From contig NZ_QZVQ01000002.1 of the NCBI RefSeq assembly GCF_003660445.1, positions 372,001 to 436,000 of the forward strand: 64,000 bases of DNA, given 5' to 3'. Positions within the stretch are counted from its first letter, which is position 1, and every line of letters starts with the position of its first letter. The DNA is from Croceibacterium ferulae (lineage in GTDB: Bacteria; Pseudomonadota; Alphaproteobacteria; Sphingomonadales; Sphingomonadaceae). Shown here in pieces: positions 16,568-26,302 of the stretch. The notes under the pieces were generated by a model. That model made no database searches. It was not told where the DNA came from and saw nothing but the letters and a program-made list of their open reading frames with translations. The position numbers were made by a program, and so were the translations under genes.

Positions 16568-19240
16568 ATGACCGACACCATCACCCCTGCCGCCCAAGCC
16601 GCCGCCGAGTCCGCCGGAGAGCTGGCCAAGACCTTCGACCCCGCCGCGATCGAGCCGCGCTGGTATGCCGATTGGGAGAATTCCGGGGCGTTCCGCCCGC
16701 ATCGGCCGGACGCCGCGCCCTTCACCATCGTAAACCCGCCGCCGAACGTGACGGGATCGCTGCATATCGGCCATGCGCTTGATAACACGCTGCAGGACAT
16801 TGTGATCCGGCATGAACGGCTGAAGGGCAAGGATGCGCTGTGGGTCGTCGGCACCGATCACGCAGGCATCGCCACCCAGATGGTGGTGGAACGCAATCTG
16901 GCGAGCCAGGGCCTGAAGCGCACCGACATGGGGCGCGACGCCTTTGTCGATCATGTCTGGGAATGGAAGGAACAGTCCGGCGGCGCGATCACGCGGCAGA
17001 TGCGGCGGCTGGGCTTCTCCATGGACTGGTCGCGCGAACAGTTCACCATGGACCCGCATTTCACCCGCGCGGTGGTCAAGGTGTTCGTCGACCTGCACCG
17101 GCAGGGGCTGATCTATCGCGACAAGCGGCTGGTGAACTGGGATCCGGCGCTGAAGACCGCGATCAGCGACCTGGAGGTGGAAACGCGCGAGGTGCAGGGC
17201 CATTTCTGGCACCTGACCTACCCCCTCGCCGATGGCAGCGGGACGATCTCCGTCGCCACCACCCGGCCCGAGACCCTGCTGGCCGACATGGCGGTGGCCG
17301 TGCATCCGAGCGATGAACGCTATGCCGCGCTGCTGGCGCGCGGTGCGCAGGTGCGCCTGCCGATCACCGGCCGCCTGGTCCCCATCGTGGCGGACGAGCA
17401 TGCCGATCCCGAGCTCGGCAGCGGCGCGGTGAAGATCACGCCCGGGCATGACTTCAACGATTTCGAGGTCGGCAAGCGTGCCGGGATCAAGGCGGCGGAC
17501 ATGCTCAACATGCTCGATGCCGAAGCGCGCATCTGCCAGACGGCGGACGAGCTGATACCGGCGGAGCTCCTCGGCATGGACCGCTTCGATGCCCGCCGTC
17601 GGATCGTGGAGCTGCTGGACGCCGAGGGGCTGCTGGAACGGGTCGAGGACCGCACCATCGCCACCCCCTATGGCGACCGTGGCGGTGTGCCGATCGAACC
17701 CTGGCTGACCGACCAGTGGTATGTCGATGCCGAAACCCTGGCCCGCCCCCCCATCGAGGCGGTGCGCGACGGCCGGGTGGAGATCGTGCCCAAGACCTGG
17801 GAGAAGACCTTCTTCAACTGGATGGAGAACATCCAGCCGTGGTGCGTCAGTCGGCAGCTGTGGTGGGGTCACCAGATCCCCGCATGGTACGGGCCGGACG
17901 GTCAGGCCTACGTGGCGGAGACGGAGGAGGAGGCGCAGGCCCTCGCCGGCAATCTGCCGCTGACCCGCGACCCCGATGTGCTCGACACCTGGTTCTCCTC
18001 CGCCCTGTGGCCCTTCGCCACCCTGGGCTGGCCCGACCGGACCGACCTGCTGGACAAGCACTACCCCAACGACCTGCTCGTTTCCGGGTTCGACATCCTG
18101 TTCTTCTGGGATGCGCGCATGCTGATGATGGGCATGCACTTCATGCCCGAGGCGCCGTGGAAGCAGCTGTACCTGCACGGTCTGGTGCGTGCGGCCGATG
18201 GCGCGAAGATGAGCAAGTCCAAGGGCAATGTGGTCGATCCGCTGCTGCTGATCGACAAATATGGCGCGGATGCCCTGCGCTTTTTCATGGCGGCGATGGA
18301 AAGCCAGGGCCGCGACGTGAAGATGGATGAAAGCCGGGTGGAGGGATATCGCAACTTCGCCACCAAGCTGTGGAACGCCACCCGCTTCTGCCAGGCCAAC
18401 GGTATCGGCGCATCGCAGACGCTGGCGGCGCCGTCGGCGACCAGTGCGGTGAACCGCTGGATCGTGGGCGAGGTGGTGAACACGCGGGCCGCGCTCGACA
18501 AGGCGATGGCCGAACGGCGCTTCGACGCGGCGGCCAATGCGATCTACCAGTTCGCCTGGGGCACCTTCTGCGACTGGTATCTGGAGCTGATCAAGGGCCA
18601 GATCGACGAGGAGACCAGGGCCGTCGCCGGCTGGGTGCTGGACCAGATCCTCGTCATGCTGCACCCCTTCATGCCCTTCATCACCGAGGAACTGTGGCAC
18701 GCGCAGGGGGCACGTGCGAACGCCCTGATCGTCGCCCGCTGGCCCGAGCCGCAGGCGGCAGTGGACCCGGCTGCCAAGGCGGAGGTCGAGTGGCTGATCG
18801 GCCTCACCACGGCCTTGCGCGGCGCCAAGAACGAGCTCGGCATTGCGCCCGGCGCCCGGCTGGAGGCGTTCCTGCCCGCACCGTCCGCCACCGCGCAGGC
18901 AGTGATCGGCGGATCGATGCCAGCGATCGAGCGATTGGCGCGCCTGTCCGCCATCCACTCCACACCCGCGCCCGACGGCCCGGCCATGCAGGTATCGGCA
19001 GGGGCGGACCTGTTCGTGATTCCTCTGGAAGGGGTGATCGACATCGCCGCCGAACAGGCCAGGCTGGCCAAGGCCAGGGCGGAATCGGAGAAGGAGCGGG
19101 ACAATCTGGCCAAGCGGCTGGGCAATCCTGCCTTCGCCGAAAAGGCCAAGCCGGAAGCGGTGGAGAAGGCCCGGGCCGATCATGCGCATCACGCGGCGGA
19201 GGTCGACCGCTTGACCGCGGCGCTGGCGCGGCTGGGCTGA
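16568..19240 (+). CDS. valS: Valyl-tRNA synthetase
   Basis: A protein of 890 residues, normal for ValRS. The class I signature HIGH is at residues 66-69 within [15 protein letters not shown], and KMSKS is at about 547-551. The editing (CP1) domain lies between them (about 200-345), with [17 protein letters not shown]. The anticodon-binding domain follows from about 620, and a C-terminal coiled coil (about 825-890, [20 protein letters not shown]) matches the ValRS arm that contacts tRNA. It charges tRNA-Val in the cytoplasm. The ATG at 16568 is preceded by a GAGGC ribosome-binding sequence. It probably heads a two-gene unit with queE. Confidence 0.97.
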   Translation: MTDTITPAAQAAAESAGELAKTFDPAAIEPRWYADWENSGAFRPHRPDAAPFTIVNPPPNVTGSLHIGHALDNTLQDIVIRHERLKGKDALWVVGTDHAGIATQMVVERNLASQGLKRTDMGRDAFVDHVWEWKEQSGGAITRQMRRLGFSMDWSREQFTMDPHFTRAVVKVFVDLHRQGLIYRDKRLVNWDPALKTAISDLEVETREVQGHFWHLTYPLADGSGTISVATTRPETLLADMAVAVHPSDERYAALLARGAQVRLPITGRLVPIVADEHADPELGSGAVKITPGHDFNDFEVGKRAGIKAADMLNMLDAEARICQTADELIPAELLGMDRFDARRRIVELLDAEGLLERVEDRTIATPYGDRGGVPIEPWLTDQWYVDAETLARPPIEAVRDGRVEIVPKTWEKTFFNWMENIQPWCVSRQLWWGHQIPAWYGPDGQAYVAETEEEAQALAGNLPLTRDPDVLDTWFSSALWPFATLGWPDRTDLLDKHYPNDLLVSGFDILFFWDARMLMMGMHFMPEAPWKQLYLHGLVRAADGAKMSKSKGNVVDPLLLIDKYGADALRFFMAAMESQGRDVKMDESRVEGYRNFATKLWNATRFCQANGIGASQTLAAPSATSAVNRWIVGEVVNTRAALDKAMAERRFDAAANAIYQFAWGTFCDWYLELIKGQIDEETRAVAGWVLDQILVMLHPFMPFITEELWHAQGARANALIVARWPEPQAAVDPAAKAEVEWLIGLTTALRGAKNELGIAPGARLEAFLPAPSATAQAVIGGSMPAIERLARLSAIHSTPAPDGPAMQVSAGADLFVIPLEGVIDIAAEQARLAKARAESEKERDNLAKRLGNPAFAEKAKPEAVEKARADHAHHAAEVDRLTAALARLG

Positions 19241-19259
19241 GGCGCGCCGCGCAGATCAC

Positions 19260-19994
19260 ATGTCGCTGGTCCTTGCCACCACCACGCCGGGTGAGCCGGA
19301 AATCTTCGCCTCCTTGCAGGGCGAAGGGCCGAGCATCGGGCGCAGCGTCGCCTTTGTGCGACTGTCGCGCTGCAACCTGGCGTGCCGCTGGTGCGACACG
19401 CCCTACACCTGGCACTTCACCGGCGACAATCGGCCGCATCGCGACGGCATGACGCATGACCGGGCGGCCAACCAGCTGACCCTGCCCGAAGAGGAGGTTG
19501 CCGCCCGCATCGCCGCTTTCGCCAAGCCGCGGCTGGTCGTCACCGGCGGGGAACCGCTGCTGCAGGGCAAGGCGCTCGCCCGCATGCTGGCGCTGCTGCC
19601 GGGCATGGCGGTGGAAGTGGAAACCAACGGGTCAGTGGCGCCGCACCCCGATCTGGACCCGCTGATCGGCCAATACAATGTCAGCCCCAAGCTCGCCCAT
19701 TCGGGCAACCCCGCCGATCTGGCGCTGCCGCCCGAACGGCTGGCGCACTGGGCCAGCGATCCGCGCGCGATCTTCAAGTTCGTGATTGCCGAGCCGGAAG
19801 ACCTGCCGGAGGTGCTGTCGCTGGCCGAGCGGTATGCCATCGCTCCGCAACGTATCTGGTTGATGGCGGAGGGCACTGACAATGCCACGCTGGCCGCGCG
19901 CCAGGGCTGGCTGGCGGAGTTGTGCCTGCGCCACGACATGAACCTGTCCCCGCGCCTGCACATCGCGCTGTATGGCGACACGCGCGGCACCTGA
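19260..19994 (+). CDS. queE: 7-carboxy-7-deazaguanine synthase (QueE), radical SAM
   Basis: A protein of 244 residues that converts 6-carboxytetrahydropterin to 7-carboxy-7-deazaguanine, the ring-forming step of queuosine biosynthesis. The 4Fe-4S ligands are Cys38, Cys42 and Cys45 in CNLACRWCDTPYTWHF, preceded by the family's FASLQGEGPSIGR substrate segment. VTGGEPLLQ and VEVETNGS follow as SAM-site elements. No other que gene is in the window, and no preQ1 riboswitch fits in the 19 bases before it. The stop converges on the HerA-like gene 6 bases away. Confidence 0.95.
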   Translation: MSLVLATTTPGEPEIFASLQGEGPSIGRSVAFVRLSRCNLACRWCDTPYTWHFTGDNRPHRDGMTHDRAANQLTLPEEEVAARIAAFAKPRLVVTGGEPLLQGKALARMLALLPGMAVEVETNGSVAPHPDLDPLIGQYNVSPKLAHSGNPADLALPPERLAHWASDPRAIFKFVIAEPEDLPEVLSLAERYAIAPQRIWLMAEGTDNATLAARQGWLAELCLRHDMNLSPRLHIALYGDTRGT

Positions 19995-20000
19995 GCGGGA

Positions 20001-21635
20001 TCAGCGCCCCTGCGCGCGCCAGCGGCGCACCGTGCGCGCGATCGCCTCGCCACCTTCCGCCGGCTGCTGCCACAAGGCGCTGAACAGCGGGTCGGCGCTG
20101 GCCGGGCGGCGGTGCTCTTCCAGATCGGCGAAGCTGACGCGCATGGGCACGGCCACGCCCTCCCCGCAGATGATCGCCTCCCGGTTGCGCAGCGCCGGAA
20201 TGGCGTCGAGGAAGCCGCGCGCCCCTTCCGGCATGGCGGAGCGGACGAAGGCCTGATCGCGCTCGTTGTTCAGCCGCATGGCAATGATCGTGCCGCATTG
20301 CGACAGCACCCCTTCGGCAAGATCGCTAGGCCGTTGGGTGATCAGGCCCAGCGCGATGCCGTATTTGCGCCCTTCCTTGGCGATCCGGCTGAGCACCTGG
20401 CCGACGCTGGAACCGTGCGCCTGCCGTTCGCTGGGGACGTAGCGATGCGCCTCCTCGCACACCAGCAGGATGGGGCGCAGCGCTTCCCCCCGGCTCCAGA
20501 TCGCGTGGTCGAATACCATCCGGCTCAGCACCGCGACCACGGTGGCGGTGATGTCGGATGGCACGCCCGACACATCGATGATGGTGATCGGGCGGCCATC
20601 GCCATCCATGCGGAACAGCCGGGCGACCAGTTCCGCCATGGTGTCCGCCACCAGCATGCCGGAGAACATGAACTGGTAACGCGGATCGCCCTTCAGCTCC
20701 TCAATCTTGGCGCGGATGCGCAGAAAGGGGGCGCTGCTGCTCGCCTTGTCGAGCTGGCCCATCTCCTCGTTCAACAGCCGCAGCAGATCGCTCAGCAGAT
20801 AGGGGATCGGCGAATCGACCGTGATCCGCCCGATCTCCGCCGCCAGCCGATTCTTGCCCCTTGCGGCCAGCAGGCAGCGGGCCAGGATGTCGGCATCCTC
20901 CTGCCGGTCGCTGCCGGTCGTGGTCAGGAACACCTCGCAATGTTCGGCGAAGTTCATCAGCCAGTAGGGCAGCTGCAGGTTGCCGACGTCCAGCACCATG
21001 CCCCGCTCCTGGAAGGCGGCGCCATATTCGCCATGCGGGTCGATCATCACGACATGGCCGTGGGGTGCAGCATCGCAGATGCGGTGCAGGATCAGCGCGG
21101 CGGCAGTGGACTTGCCGGTGCCGGTGGAGCCCAGCAGTGCGAAATGCTTGCCCAGCAGCGCGTCGATGAACAGGCCCGCGCCGACGGTGGCGGTCGGGTG
21201 CACGGTGCCGACCGTGATCGCGGCCCGCCCGGCCGGATCGTAGATACGTTCAAGCTGCGCCGTGGCGACTGGATGAACGGTGCTGCCCGGCAGCGGATAG
21301 CGGGTGACCCCGCGGCGGAATGTGCCGCCGGTTGCACCATCGGTCCCTTCGCCCATCAGGTCCGCGATCGCGGTGATGGCGCCGTCTACCTGCTGCAGAT
21401 CCCGCAGGGAAGCCAGCAGCCACGCGCCGTCCGGGCCCGCGATGCGGATCGCGCTGCCGACCTGCCCGGCCATGGCGATCGCGGGATCGTCGCTGCCGGC
21501 GCATGCCGCCAGTGCCGCATCATCCAGCACCAGCCGGGCCTGCGCGCCGGATATCGCCTGCACGGTGCCGATGGCCAGCGCCTCCGCCGGCAGGGCGGCG
21601 GCGACCGGCCAGGGCTGCGGGGAAAACTCGCTCAT
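20001..21635 (-). CDS. HerA-like ATP-binding protein (DUF87/FtsK-HerA superfamily)
   Basis: A protein of 544 residues. An N-terminal beta-rich HAS-barrel-like region (about 1-140) precedes a DUF87 ATPase core. Walker A GSTGTGKST is near residue 170, HVVMIDPHGEYGAAF follows, and LLVCEEAHRYVPSE carries Walker B with the acidic residues. Sensor and arginine-finger type segments (RIAKEGRKYGIALGLITQRP) follow, then the short HerA C-terminal latch. HerA proteins are hexameric DNA-translocating ATPases; in archaea they act with the nuclease NurA, and in bacteria also with Sir2 or other nuclease partners in phage defence. No nuclease or Sir2 gene is adjacent, so a housekeeping DNA-processing role is as likely as defence. 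Confidence 0.88.
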   Translation of the reverse strand: MSEFSPQPWPVAAALPAEALAIGTVQAISGAQARLVLDDAALAACAGSDDPAIAMAGQVGSAIRIAGPDGAWLLASLRDLQQVDGAITAIADLMGEGTDGATGGTFRRGVTRYPLPGSTVHPVATAQLERIYDPAGRAAITVGTVHPTATVGAGLFIDALLGKHFALLGSTGTGKSTAAALILHRICDAAPHGHVVMIDPHGEYGAAFQERGMVLDVGNLQLPYWLMNFAEHCEVFLTTTGSDRQEDADILARCLLAARGKNRLAAEIGRITVDSPIPYLLSDLLRLLNEEMGQLDKASSSAPFLRIRAKIEELKGDPRYQFMFSGMLVADTMAELVARLFRMDGDGRPITIIDVSGVPSDITATVVAVLSRMVFDHAIWSRGEALRPILLVCEEAHRYVPSERQAHGSSVGQVLSRIAKEGRKYGIALGLITQRPSDLAEGVLSQCGTIIAMRLNNERDQAFVRSAMPEGARGFLDAIPALRNREAIICGEGVAVPMRVSFADLEEHRRPASADPLFSALWQQPAEGGEAIARTVRRWRAQGR

Positions 21636-21713
21636 GGGCCATCCTTCGTGCCGGCGTGGCCCCGGACGATAGCCGGCAGGTCTAAACAGGCCCTAAATGT
21701 CTGAAAGGGCGGA

Positions 21714-22472
21714 TCAGACCAGCGCGAACAGCCGCCCGGCCGCCCAGCCGGTGAACAGCGCCAGCAGCACGACGCAGATGCCGTACAGCAGGCCGGAATC
21801 CTGCGACCGGTCGGCCACCAGCTTCTCGAACCCTTCCTTGCTGACCTCCACATCCGCAATGGCGGAGGCGATCACCCGGCCCCGCTGGATGGCGAAGGTC
21901 TCGGCGGTGTAGCTGCCGGTGATCACGTTGGAGGGGACGGCAATGCGCGCCTGGTACAATACGTCCTGGCTGATAGAGACGCCGCGGCCGTCCTCCTTGT
22001 ACAGCCCCTGCTGTCGTCGCAGTTCGACCAGCCCGGTGGAAAAGCGCGCCTGCTCCTCCGGCTCGATCAGGCCGGTGGGAGACAGCTGCATGAAGTCGAG
22101 CCCCAATTCGTAGATCGCGGCGGTCCGTTCGTCCACGATCTCGCCGATCGGGCGGGAGGATGCGACGGCGAAGAAGGACGGGGCGGAGCGAAAGGCGGTG
22201 CTGTCGGCATTGACCCAGATGCCCAGCCGCTTCTGCTTCTCGCGCACCAGCATCGCCTCCGTCGGGCCCTTCAGCACCACCACGATGTCGTAGGGCTCGG
22301 TCGCGCGGCGCCCCTGCGGATCCAGGATGGCGCCATACAGCAGCAGTTCGGTGCCGGTGAAATCCTGCCGCACCTCGATCCGGCTCTGCGAAACGGCGGG
22401 GACCAGCACGGGATCGCGCTGCGCGGTCAGGGCCAGGAAGCTCAAGACCAGCAGCAGCAGCCGGCCGCTCAC
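21714..22472 (-). CDS. TIGR02186 / Alph_Pro_TM family membrane-anchored protein
   Basis: A protein of 252 residues with an N-terminal signal (MSGRLLLLVLSFLALTAQRD), a beta-rich periplasmic domain and one C-terminal transmembrane span (LLYGICVVLLALFTGWAAGRL). The pattern VRQDFTGTELLLYGAI and VVVLKGP is characteristic of a family largely confined to alphaproteobacteria. Its function is unknown, but it is commonly encoded directly beside a TauE/SafE exporter, as here, where its start overlaps the exporter's stop by 4 bases. It is probably the periplasmic partner of that exporter. Confidence 0.85.
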   Translation of the reverse strand: MSGRLLLLVLSFLALTAQRDPVLVPAVSQSRIEVRQDFTGTELLLYGAILDPQGRRATEPYDIVVVLKGPTEAMLVREKQKRLGIWVNADSTAFRSAPSFFAVASSRPIGEIVDERTAAIYELGLDFMQLSPTGLIEPEEQARFSTGLVELRRQQGLYKEDGRGVSISQDVLYQARIAVPSNVITGSYTAETFAIQRGRVIASAIADVEVSKEGFEKLVADRSQDSGLLYGICVVLLALFTGWAAGRLFALV

Positions 22473-23383
22473 AGCTCGATCACCGTATAGACCGCGTCGG
22501 GCCGCACCCCCAGGCCGAAGGCCATGCGCAGCGCGATGCCCAGCACGATCAGCGCCAGCACCAGCCGCAGCAGTTCCGGCTTGGCGGTCACCGCCAGGCG
22601 GGTGCCGATCTGCGCCCCGGTGACCGATCCGATCAGCAGCAGGCCGGCCAGCACGATGTCCACCGCGCGGGTGGTCAGCGCATGCATCATGGTGGTGGCG
22701 ACCGTCACGAACAGGATCTGGAACAGCGAGGTCCCGACCACGACCTGCGCGCTCATGCCCAGGATATAGAGCATGGCCGGCACCAGGATGAAGCCGCCGC
22801 CGACCCCCATCAGCATGGTCAGGATCCCGACCACCACACCCAGGATCAAAGGCGCGAGCGGGGAGATGTAGAGGCCGGATTTGTAGAACCGCCAGCGCAG
22901 CGGCAGGCTGGCGACCAGCGGGTGATGCCGCCGCCGCTTCGCCCGGCGGGGTGCGCCCGATCGCCCGGCCCGCAGCGTGCCGATGCTTTCACGGCCCATC
23001 AGTCCGCCGATCGTGCCCAGCAGCACGACATACAGGATGTTGATTACCGTATCGATCTGGCCCCAGGATTGCAGCAGGCGGAACAGCAGCGCGCCGATCC
23101 CCGCGCCCACGATGCCGCCCACCACCATCACCGCGCCGATCTGCGGATCGACCCCGCCGCGCCGGCGATGCGCCAGCACGCCCGAGACGCTGGCGCCCGT
23201 CACCTGGCTGGCGGCGGAGGCGGCCGCCACTGTAGGTGGCACGCCGTAGAAGATCAGCAGCGGCGTGGTCAGAAACCCGCCCCCGACGCCGAACAGGCCG
23301 GACAGGATGCCCGTGCCGGCCCCGAGCAGCACGATCACCAGCCCGTTCACTGACAGGTTCGCGATCGGCAGGTAAACATCCAT
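22469..23383 (-). CDS. TauE/SafE (DUF81) family anion exporter
   Basis: A protein of 304 residues with about eight membrane spans in two related halves. Each half carries the glycine-rich TauE/SafE signature: LSGLFGVGGGFLTTPLLIFYGVP in the first and LTMLMGVGGGFILVPAMLYILG in the second. A basic cytoplasmic loop (about 165-180) separates them. Family members export sulfite, sulfoacetate or related sulfur-containing anions; the substrate here is unknown. It is co-translated with the TIGR02186 protein that follows. Confidence 0.9.
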   Translation of the reverse strand: MDVYLPIANLSVNGLVIVLLGAGTGILSGLFGVGGGFLTTPLLIFYGVPPTVAAASAASQVTGASVSGVLAHRRRGGVDPQIGAVMVVGGIVGAGIGALLFRLLQSWGQIDTVINILYVVLLGTIGGLMGRESIGTLRAGRSGAPRRAKRRRHHPLVASLPLRWRFYKSGLYISPLAPLILGVVVGILTMLMGVGGGFILVPAMLYILGMSAQVVVGTSLFQILFVTVATTMMHALTTRAVDIVLAGLLLIGSVTGAQIGTRLAVTAKPELLRLVLALIVLGIALRMAFGLGVRPDAVYTVIEL

Positions 23384-23438
23384 CAGCCATGCCTAGCCCA
23401 AGCGGCGGCATGTTTGAAGCGACGGGACGCGTCGGCGG

Positions 23439-24719
23439 TCAGAAACCGGCGGAGATCGTCACTGCCGGGCCGGATGCCGGCTCCGCATTGCCGGCCACTC
23501 GCAGGCGGTAATCGGCGGCCACCCGCCCACGCAGGCCCCTGATGCCGAAGCCGACGCTGGCGCTCGGCCCCACATCCAGTCGATTGCTGCCCCTCTGTGC
23601 CCCGCCCCACACCGCTGCGCCGACACGCAGCTGCGCGCGGCCGCCGTCTACCAGCGGACGGTCCAGGCGGGCCTGGCCGTCGACAAAGGCACTCGCGAAG
23701 TCACCGCCGACATAGCCGGCCTGGACATAGGCCTCACCGACCGTGCCGCCCGGCAAGGCCACAGGCGGCAGTTCGGTCACCGCGAAGGCGGCCGGGCGCA
23801 GCTGGCTGCCCGTCAGATTGTCGTTCACCCGCAACTCCGCCGCCAGCCGCACGGGCACACCCGGCAGCGGGCGCACCGCTGCACCCGCCGCGACCTCCTG
23901 CTCCCGCGCGCCGGCCAGCGCGGTGCTCCCGCGCAGGTAAAGCTGCGGCGAGAAGCCCCCGATGGCAGGTGTCAGGCGATACCGCAGCACGGCGCCGGCC
24001 TGGCTGCGGCCATAGGACGGCCTTCCGGGTGTCAGCGACGTGGCGGTGCCGTCCCGCAGCAGCACCCAGGCATCGGCGCTCCAGCGCGCGGCGCCGGCCG
24101 TGCGCGGCAGTGGCGCGATCGTCGCCCCGACCGCCGCCTGCGGCACGCCCGGCCGCGGCGGGAGAGCTGCGGTCGTCGGTTGCGTCCGTGCAGGCGCGGG
24201 CGGGCTGCCGGCACCCGGCTGCAGATAGGCAAGCAGCATCTCCGGCACTTCCATCTGCGCCAGTCCGGCGAGCATCAGCAACTCGCTGCCGATCAGCGTG
24301 GCAGGCGCCATGTCGTGCGACTTGCCACCTGCGGGCGGCACCACATCTGCGACCTGCCGCATCTGCCAGGGGATCGCGGTGAGACGCGCCACGCGTGCGG
24401 TGCCCGTCCTGTCCAGTACGGTCAGGCGCTGCCAGCCCGGACGCTGCGGGACTGGAGCCGGCAGGGGGCGCTGCAGCCAGCCGCTGCCGGTGTCGCCATC
24501 GCTCGGCCCGGTTGGTTCATCCGTTGTGCCGGTGGCGGGAGCCGAGCCAGGGACGCTTCCGACAGCCGGCTGCACCAGCTCCGCCACAGCATCTTCTGCC
24601 GGAAAGGGCGATTCCCAGCTGACCGCCCGCAACCCGCACCAGCCCAGCACCAGCCCACCGAGCAGCAGCAGCGGCTGCCCGCGAAAGGCGGTCCTGGAAT
24701 TGACGGGTCGCCGGCTCAC
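23439..24719 (-). CDS. Predicted outer-membrane barrel protein coupled to the NfrB-like synthase
   Basis: 426 residues from a GTG at 24719 that overlaps the upstream glycosyltransferase stop (GTGA). A single hydrophobic span near the N-terminus (LLLLGGLVLGWCGL) is followed by a Pro/Ala/Thr-rich middle region. The last 170 or so residues alternate in a beta-barrel pattern (for example LRYRLTPAIGGFSPQLYLRG and GEAYVQAGYVGGDFASAFVD) and end in phenylalanine (VTISAGF), as outer-membrane barrels do. This C-terminal part resembles, by eye only, the barrel domain of NfrA, the outer-membrane partner of NfrB in E. coli. Unlike NfrA it has no obvious TPR region. A role as export pore or anchor for the polymer made by its neighbour is inferred. 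Confidence 0.65.
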   Translation of the reverse strand: MSRRPVNSRTAFRGQPLLLLGGLVLGWCGLRAVSWESPFPAEDAVAELVQPAVGSVPGSAPATGTTDEPTGPSDGDTGSGWLQRPLPAPVPQRPGWQRLTVLDRTGTARVARLTAIPWQMRQVADVVPPAGGKSHDMAPATLIGSELLMLAGLAQMEVPEMLLAYLQPGAGSPPAPARTQPTTAALPPRPGVPQAAVGATIAPLPRTAGAARWSADAWVLLRDGTATSLTPGRPSYGRSQAGAVLRYRLTPAIGGFSPQLYLRGSTALAGAREQEVAAGAAVRPLPGVPVRLAAELRVNDNLTGSQLRPAAFAVTELPPVALPGGTVGEAYVQAGYVGGDFASAFVDGQARLDRPLVDGGRAQLRVGAAVWGGAQRGSNRLDVGPSASVGFGIRGLRGRVAADYRLRVAGNAEPASGPAVTISAGF

Positions 24720-26155
24720 GAGAATGCACGGTTCCGGCGATAAGGCGCGACGCGATCGGCCATCGTGCTGGGATGAGCGTGATGGTGCGTCTTGTCCCAC
24801 TGCGGCGCTGCGCCCCGAAGGGTGCGGACATAGGCCACCAGCGCCCGGCGACCCGCCATGATGGCGATGATGTTCGACAACGGGATGCGCAGCACGGCGC
24901 GCAGGCCTTCCGCCGGGCCGTATTCGCGCGTGGTGAACAGGTAGCGGGAGCCGGCGCGCCAGAGGAAGCTGGCAAAATTGATCGCCAGCAGCCACTTCGC
25001 CGTGGTGCCGATCGCGAACGGATGGTCATAACCGGCCAGGCTCGCGACCCACAGTCCGGTGCCCAGCGCCAGCAAGGTATAGGCGGTGAACAGCACCAGA
25101 GCGGACAGCGGACCACGCCGGTCGCGCATGCGCATCCATGCCTCCCCCATCCCGGCTCCACTGGCCCAGCCCATCCGGTCCCAGCCCTGCAGCGCGATGC
25201 CGTGGACCCAGCGCGCCTTCTGCCGCACCGACTGGTCCAGCTGTGCCGGGAAGCAGGCGCGGGTGGCGATCAGGCGCCCATCCTCGCCGCGCACCCGCAG
25301 AAAGCGCGATCGCCCGCCAGCGGCCTTGATGCGCAGGCCCAACTCGTAATCTTCGGTCAGCGAGTCCACGGAGAAGGGGCCGGCAGCACCCGCCGTGGTC
25401 GCCATCTCGTCCGCGATGCGCGCCAGCATGGTGCGGGAGAACGCGCAACCCACGCCGGCGGACGGCAGCGATGCGGACAGGGCATCGCGGACGACCATGG
25501 CCTTGCCATGCGCCTCGGCAAATTCCTCGCAGTAGTGGCTGCCAACCCAGCGCGAACGCGCCTGCGGTTCGGGCAGGACGGGCAGCTGCACGAACTCCGC
25601 CTCGGCAATGGCGCGGTCCAGCAGGGCCAGCCCGGCCGGATCGACCATGTCTTCCGCATCGTGCAGCACCACCATGCGGAAGGAGTAGCCGCCGCGCTGC
25701 TCGTCCTGCTCCATGGCGGTGTACAACCGGTTCAGGCAGTCCGCCTTGGTCGTGGGGCCCGCGCGGTCATGCACCACCAGGCGCACCCGCGGATCGCCGC
25801 CGGTCCCGCGGATGATCGCTTCCACCGTGCGCGGATCGTTGCAATAGCAGCCGACATACAGACGCAGGGCATCGTGCGGCCATGCCTTCAGCGTGGTGGC
25901 GATGGTGTCGGTAATGACATCGTGTTCCAGCCACGCCGGGATGAACACCGCGGCCCGCCCCGACAGCGCCCGTTCCCCTTCTTCCCGATCGATGGTCCAG
26001 TCCGGCACACGACCGGTTACCCGCAGGAAGCCGAACACGGCGTCCACGGCAAGCTCGTCGAGCGCGCCGACGAGGAAGAACACACCTGCAAACAGCAACA
26101 GTTCATGCTCGACAAGTGCTGCAAACTGCAGCACCGTCACACCCCCAGAGATCAT
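24716..26155 (-). CDS. NfrB-like processive family 2 glycosyltransferase
   Basis: A protein of 479 residues. An N-terminal membrane span (about 15-35) precedes a GT2 catalytic domain (about 60-320). Visible catalytic features are PTTKADCLNRL (about 135-144), HDAEDM with the D-x-D pair (about 165-170), TED at 267-269, and QKARW at 312-316 as the processive Q-x-x-R-W motif. Several spans follow (about 350-440), then QWDKTHH. The overall match, including the GPTxKADCLN and WDKT segments, is to the N-terminal half of E. coli NfrB, the inner-membrane synthase of the phage N4 glycan receptor. The C-terminal MshEN/c-di-GMP-binding part of NfrB is missing. It likely polymerises an exopolysaccharide. 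Confidence 0.88.
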   Translation of the reverse strand: MISGGVTVLQFAALVEHELLLFAGVFFLVGALDELAVDAVFGFLRVTGRVPDWTIDREEGERALSGRAAVFIPAWLEHDVITDTIATTLKAWPHDALRLYVGCYCNDPRTVEAIIRGTGGDPRVRLVVHDRAGPTTKADCLNRLYTAMEQDEQRGGYSFRMVVLHDAEDMVDPAGLALLDRAIAEAEFVQLPVLPEPQARSRWVGSHYCEEFAEAHGKAMVVRDALSASLPSAGVGCAFSRTMLARIADEMATTAGAAGPFSVDSLTEDYELGLRIKAAGGRSRFLRVRGEDGRLIATRACFPAQLDQSVRQKARWVHGIALQGWDRMGWASGAGMGEAWMRMRDRRGPLSALVLFTAYTLLALGTGLWVASLAGYDHPFAIGTTAKWLLAINFASFLWRAGSRYLFTTREYGPAEGLRAVLRIPLSNIIAIMAGRRALVAYVRTLRGAAPQWDKTHHHAHPSTMADRVAPYRRNRAFS

Positions 26156-26302
26156 AGCCCCCGAGACCCTTTTCTGAACGACCCACCGCGGTATTTAGTC
26201 GATTGATCCCGCGGGTAAACAATTTTTGTTAGGGTTGCGGGAACCAAACTGAAAAAAGTTGGTTTGCCTTGCCCTCCGAAATGTGATGGGCATAAGCGCG
26301 GC

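Noticed and set aside
16490-19192. A 900-codon minus-strand frame opposite valS
   Set aside because: Antisense shadow: valS on the plus strand has complete synthetase motifs, whereas the minus frame is His/Arg/Gln-rich with no domain.
19241-19259. preQ1 riboswitch before queE
   Set aside because: Only 19 bases separate valS and queE, too short for an aptamer.
24716-26155. Phage gene, because the best known relative is called bacteriophage N4 adsorption protein B
   Set aside because: NfrB is a host membrane glycosyltransferase used as phage receptor machinery; no phage structural or integration genes are present.
26220-26265. Imperfect inverted repeat (ACCAAACT...AGTTGGT) between the NfrB-like gene and nhaA as an operator or terminator
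   Set aside because: The arms pair imperfectly, no T run follows, and neither flanking gene suggests a known binding protein.
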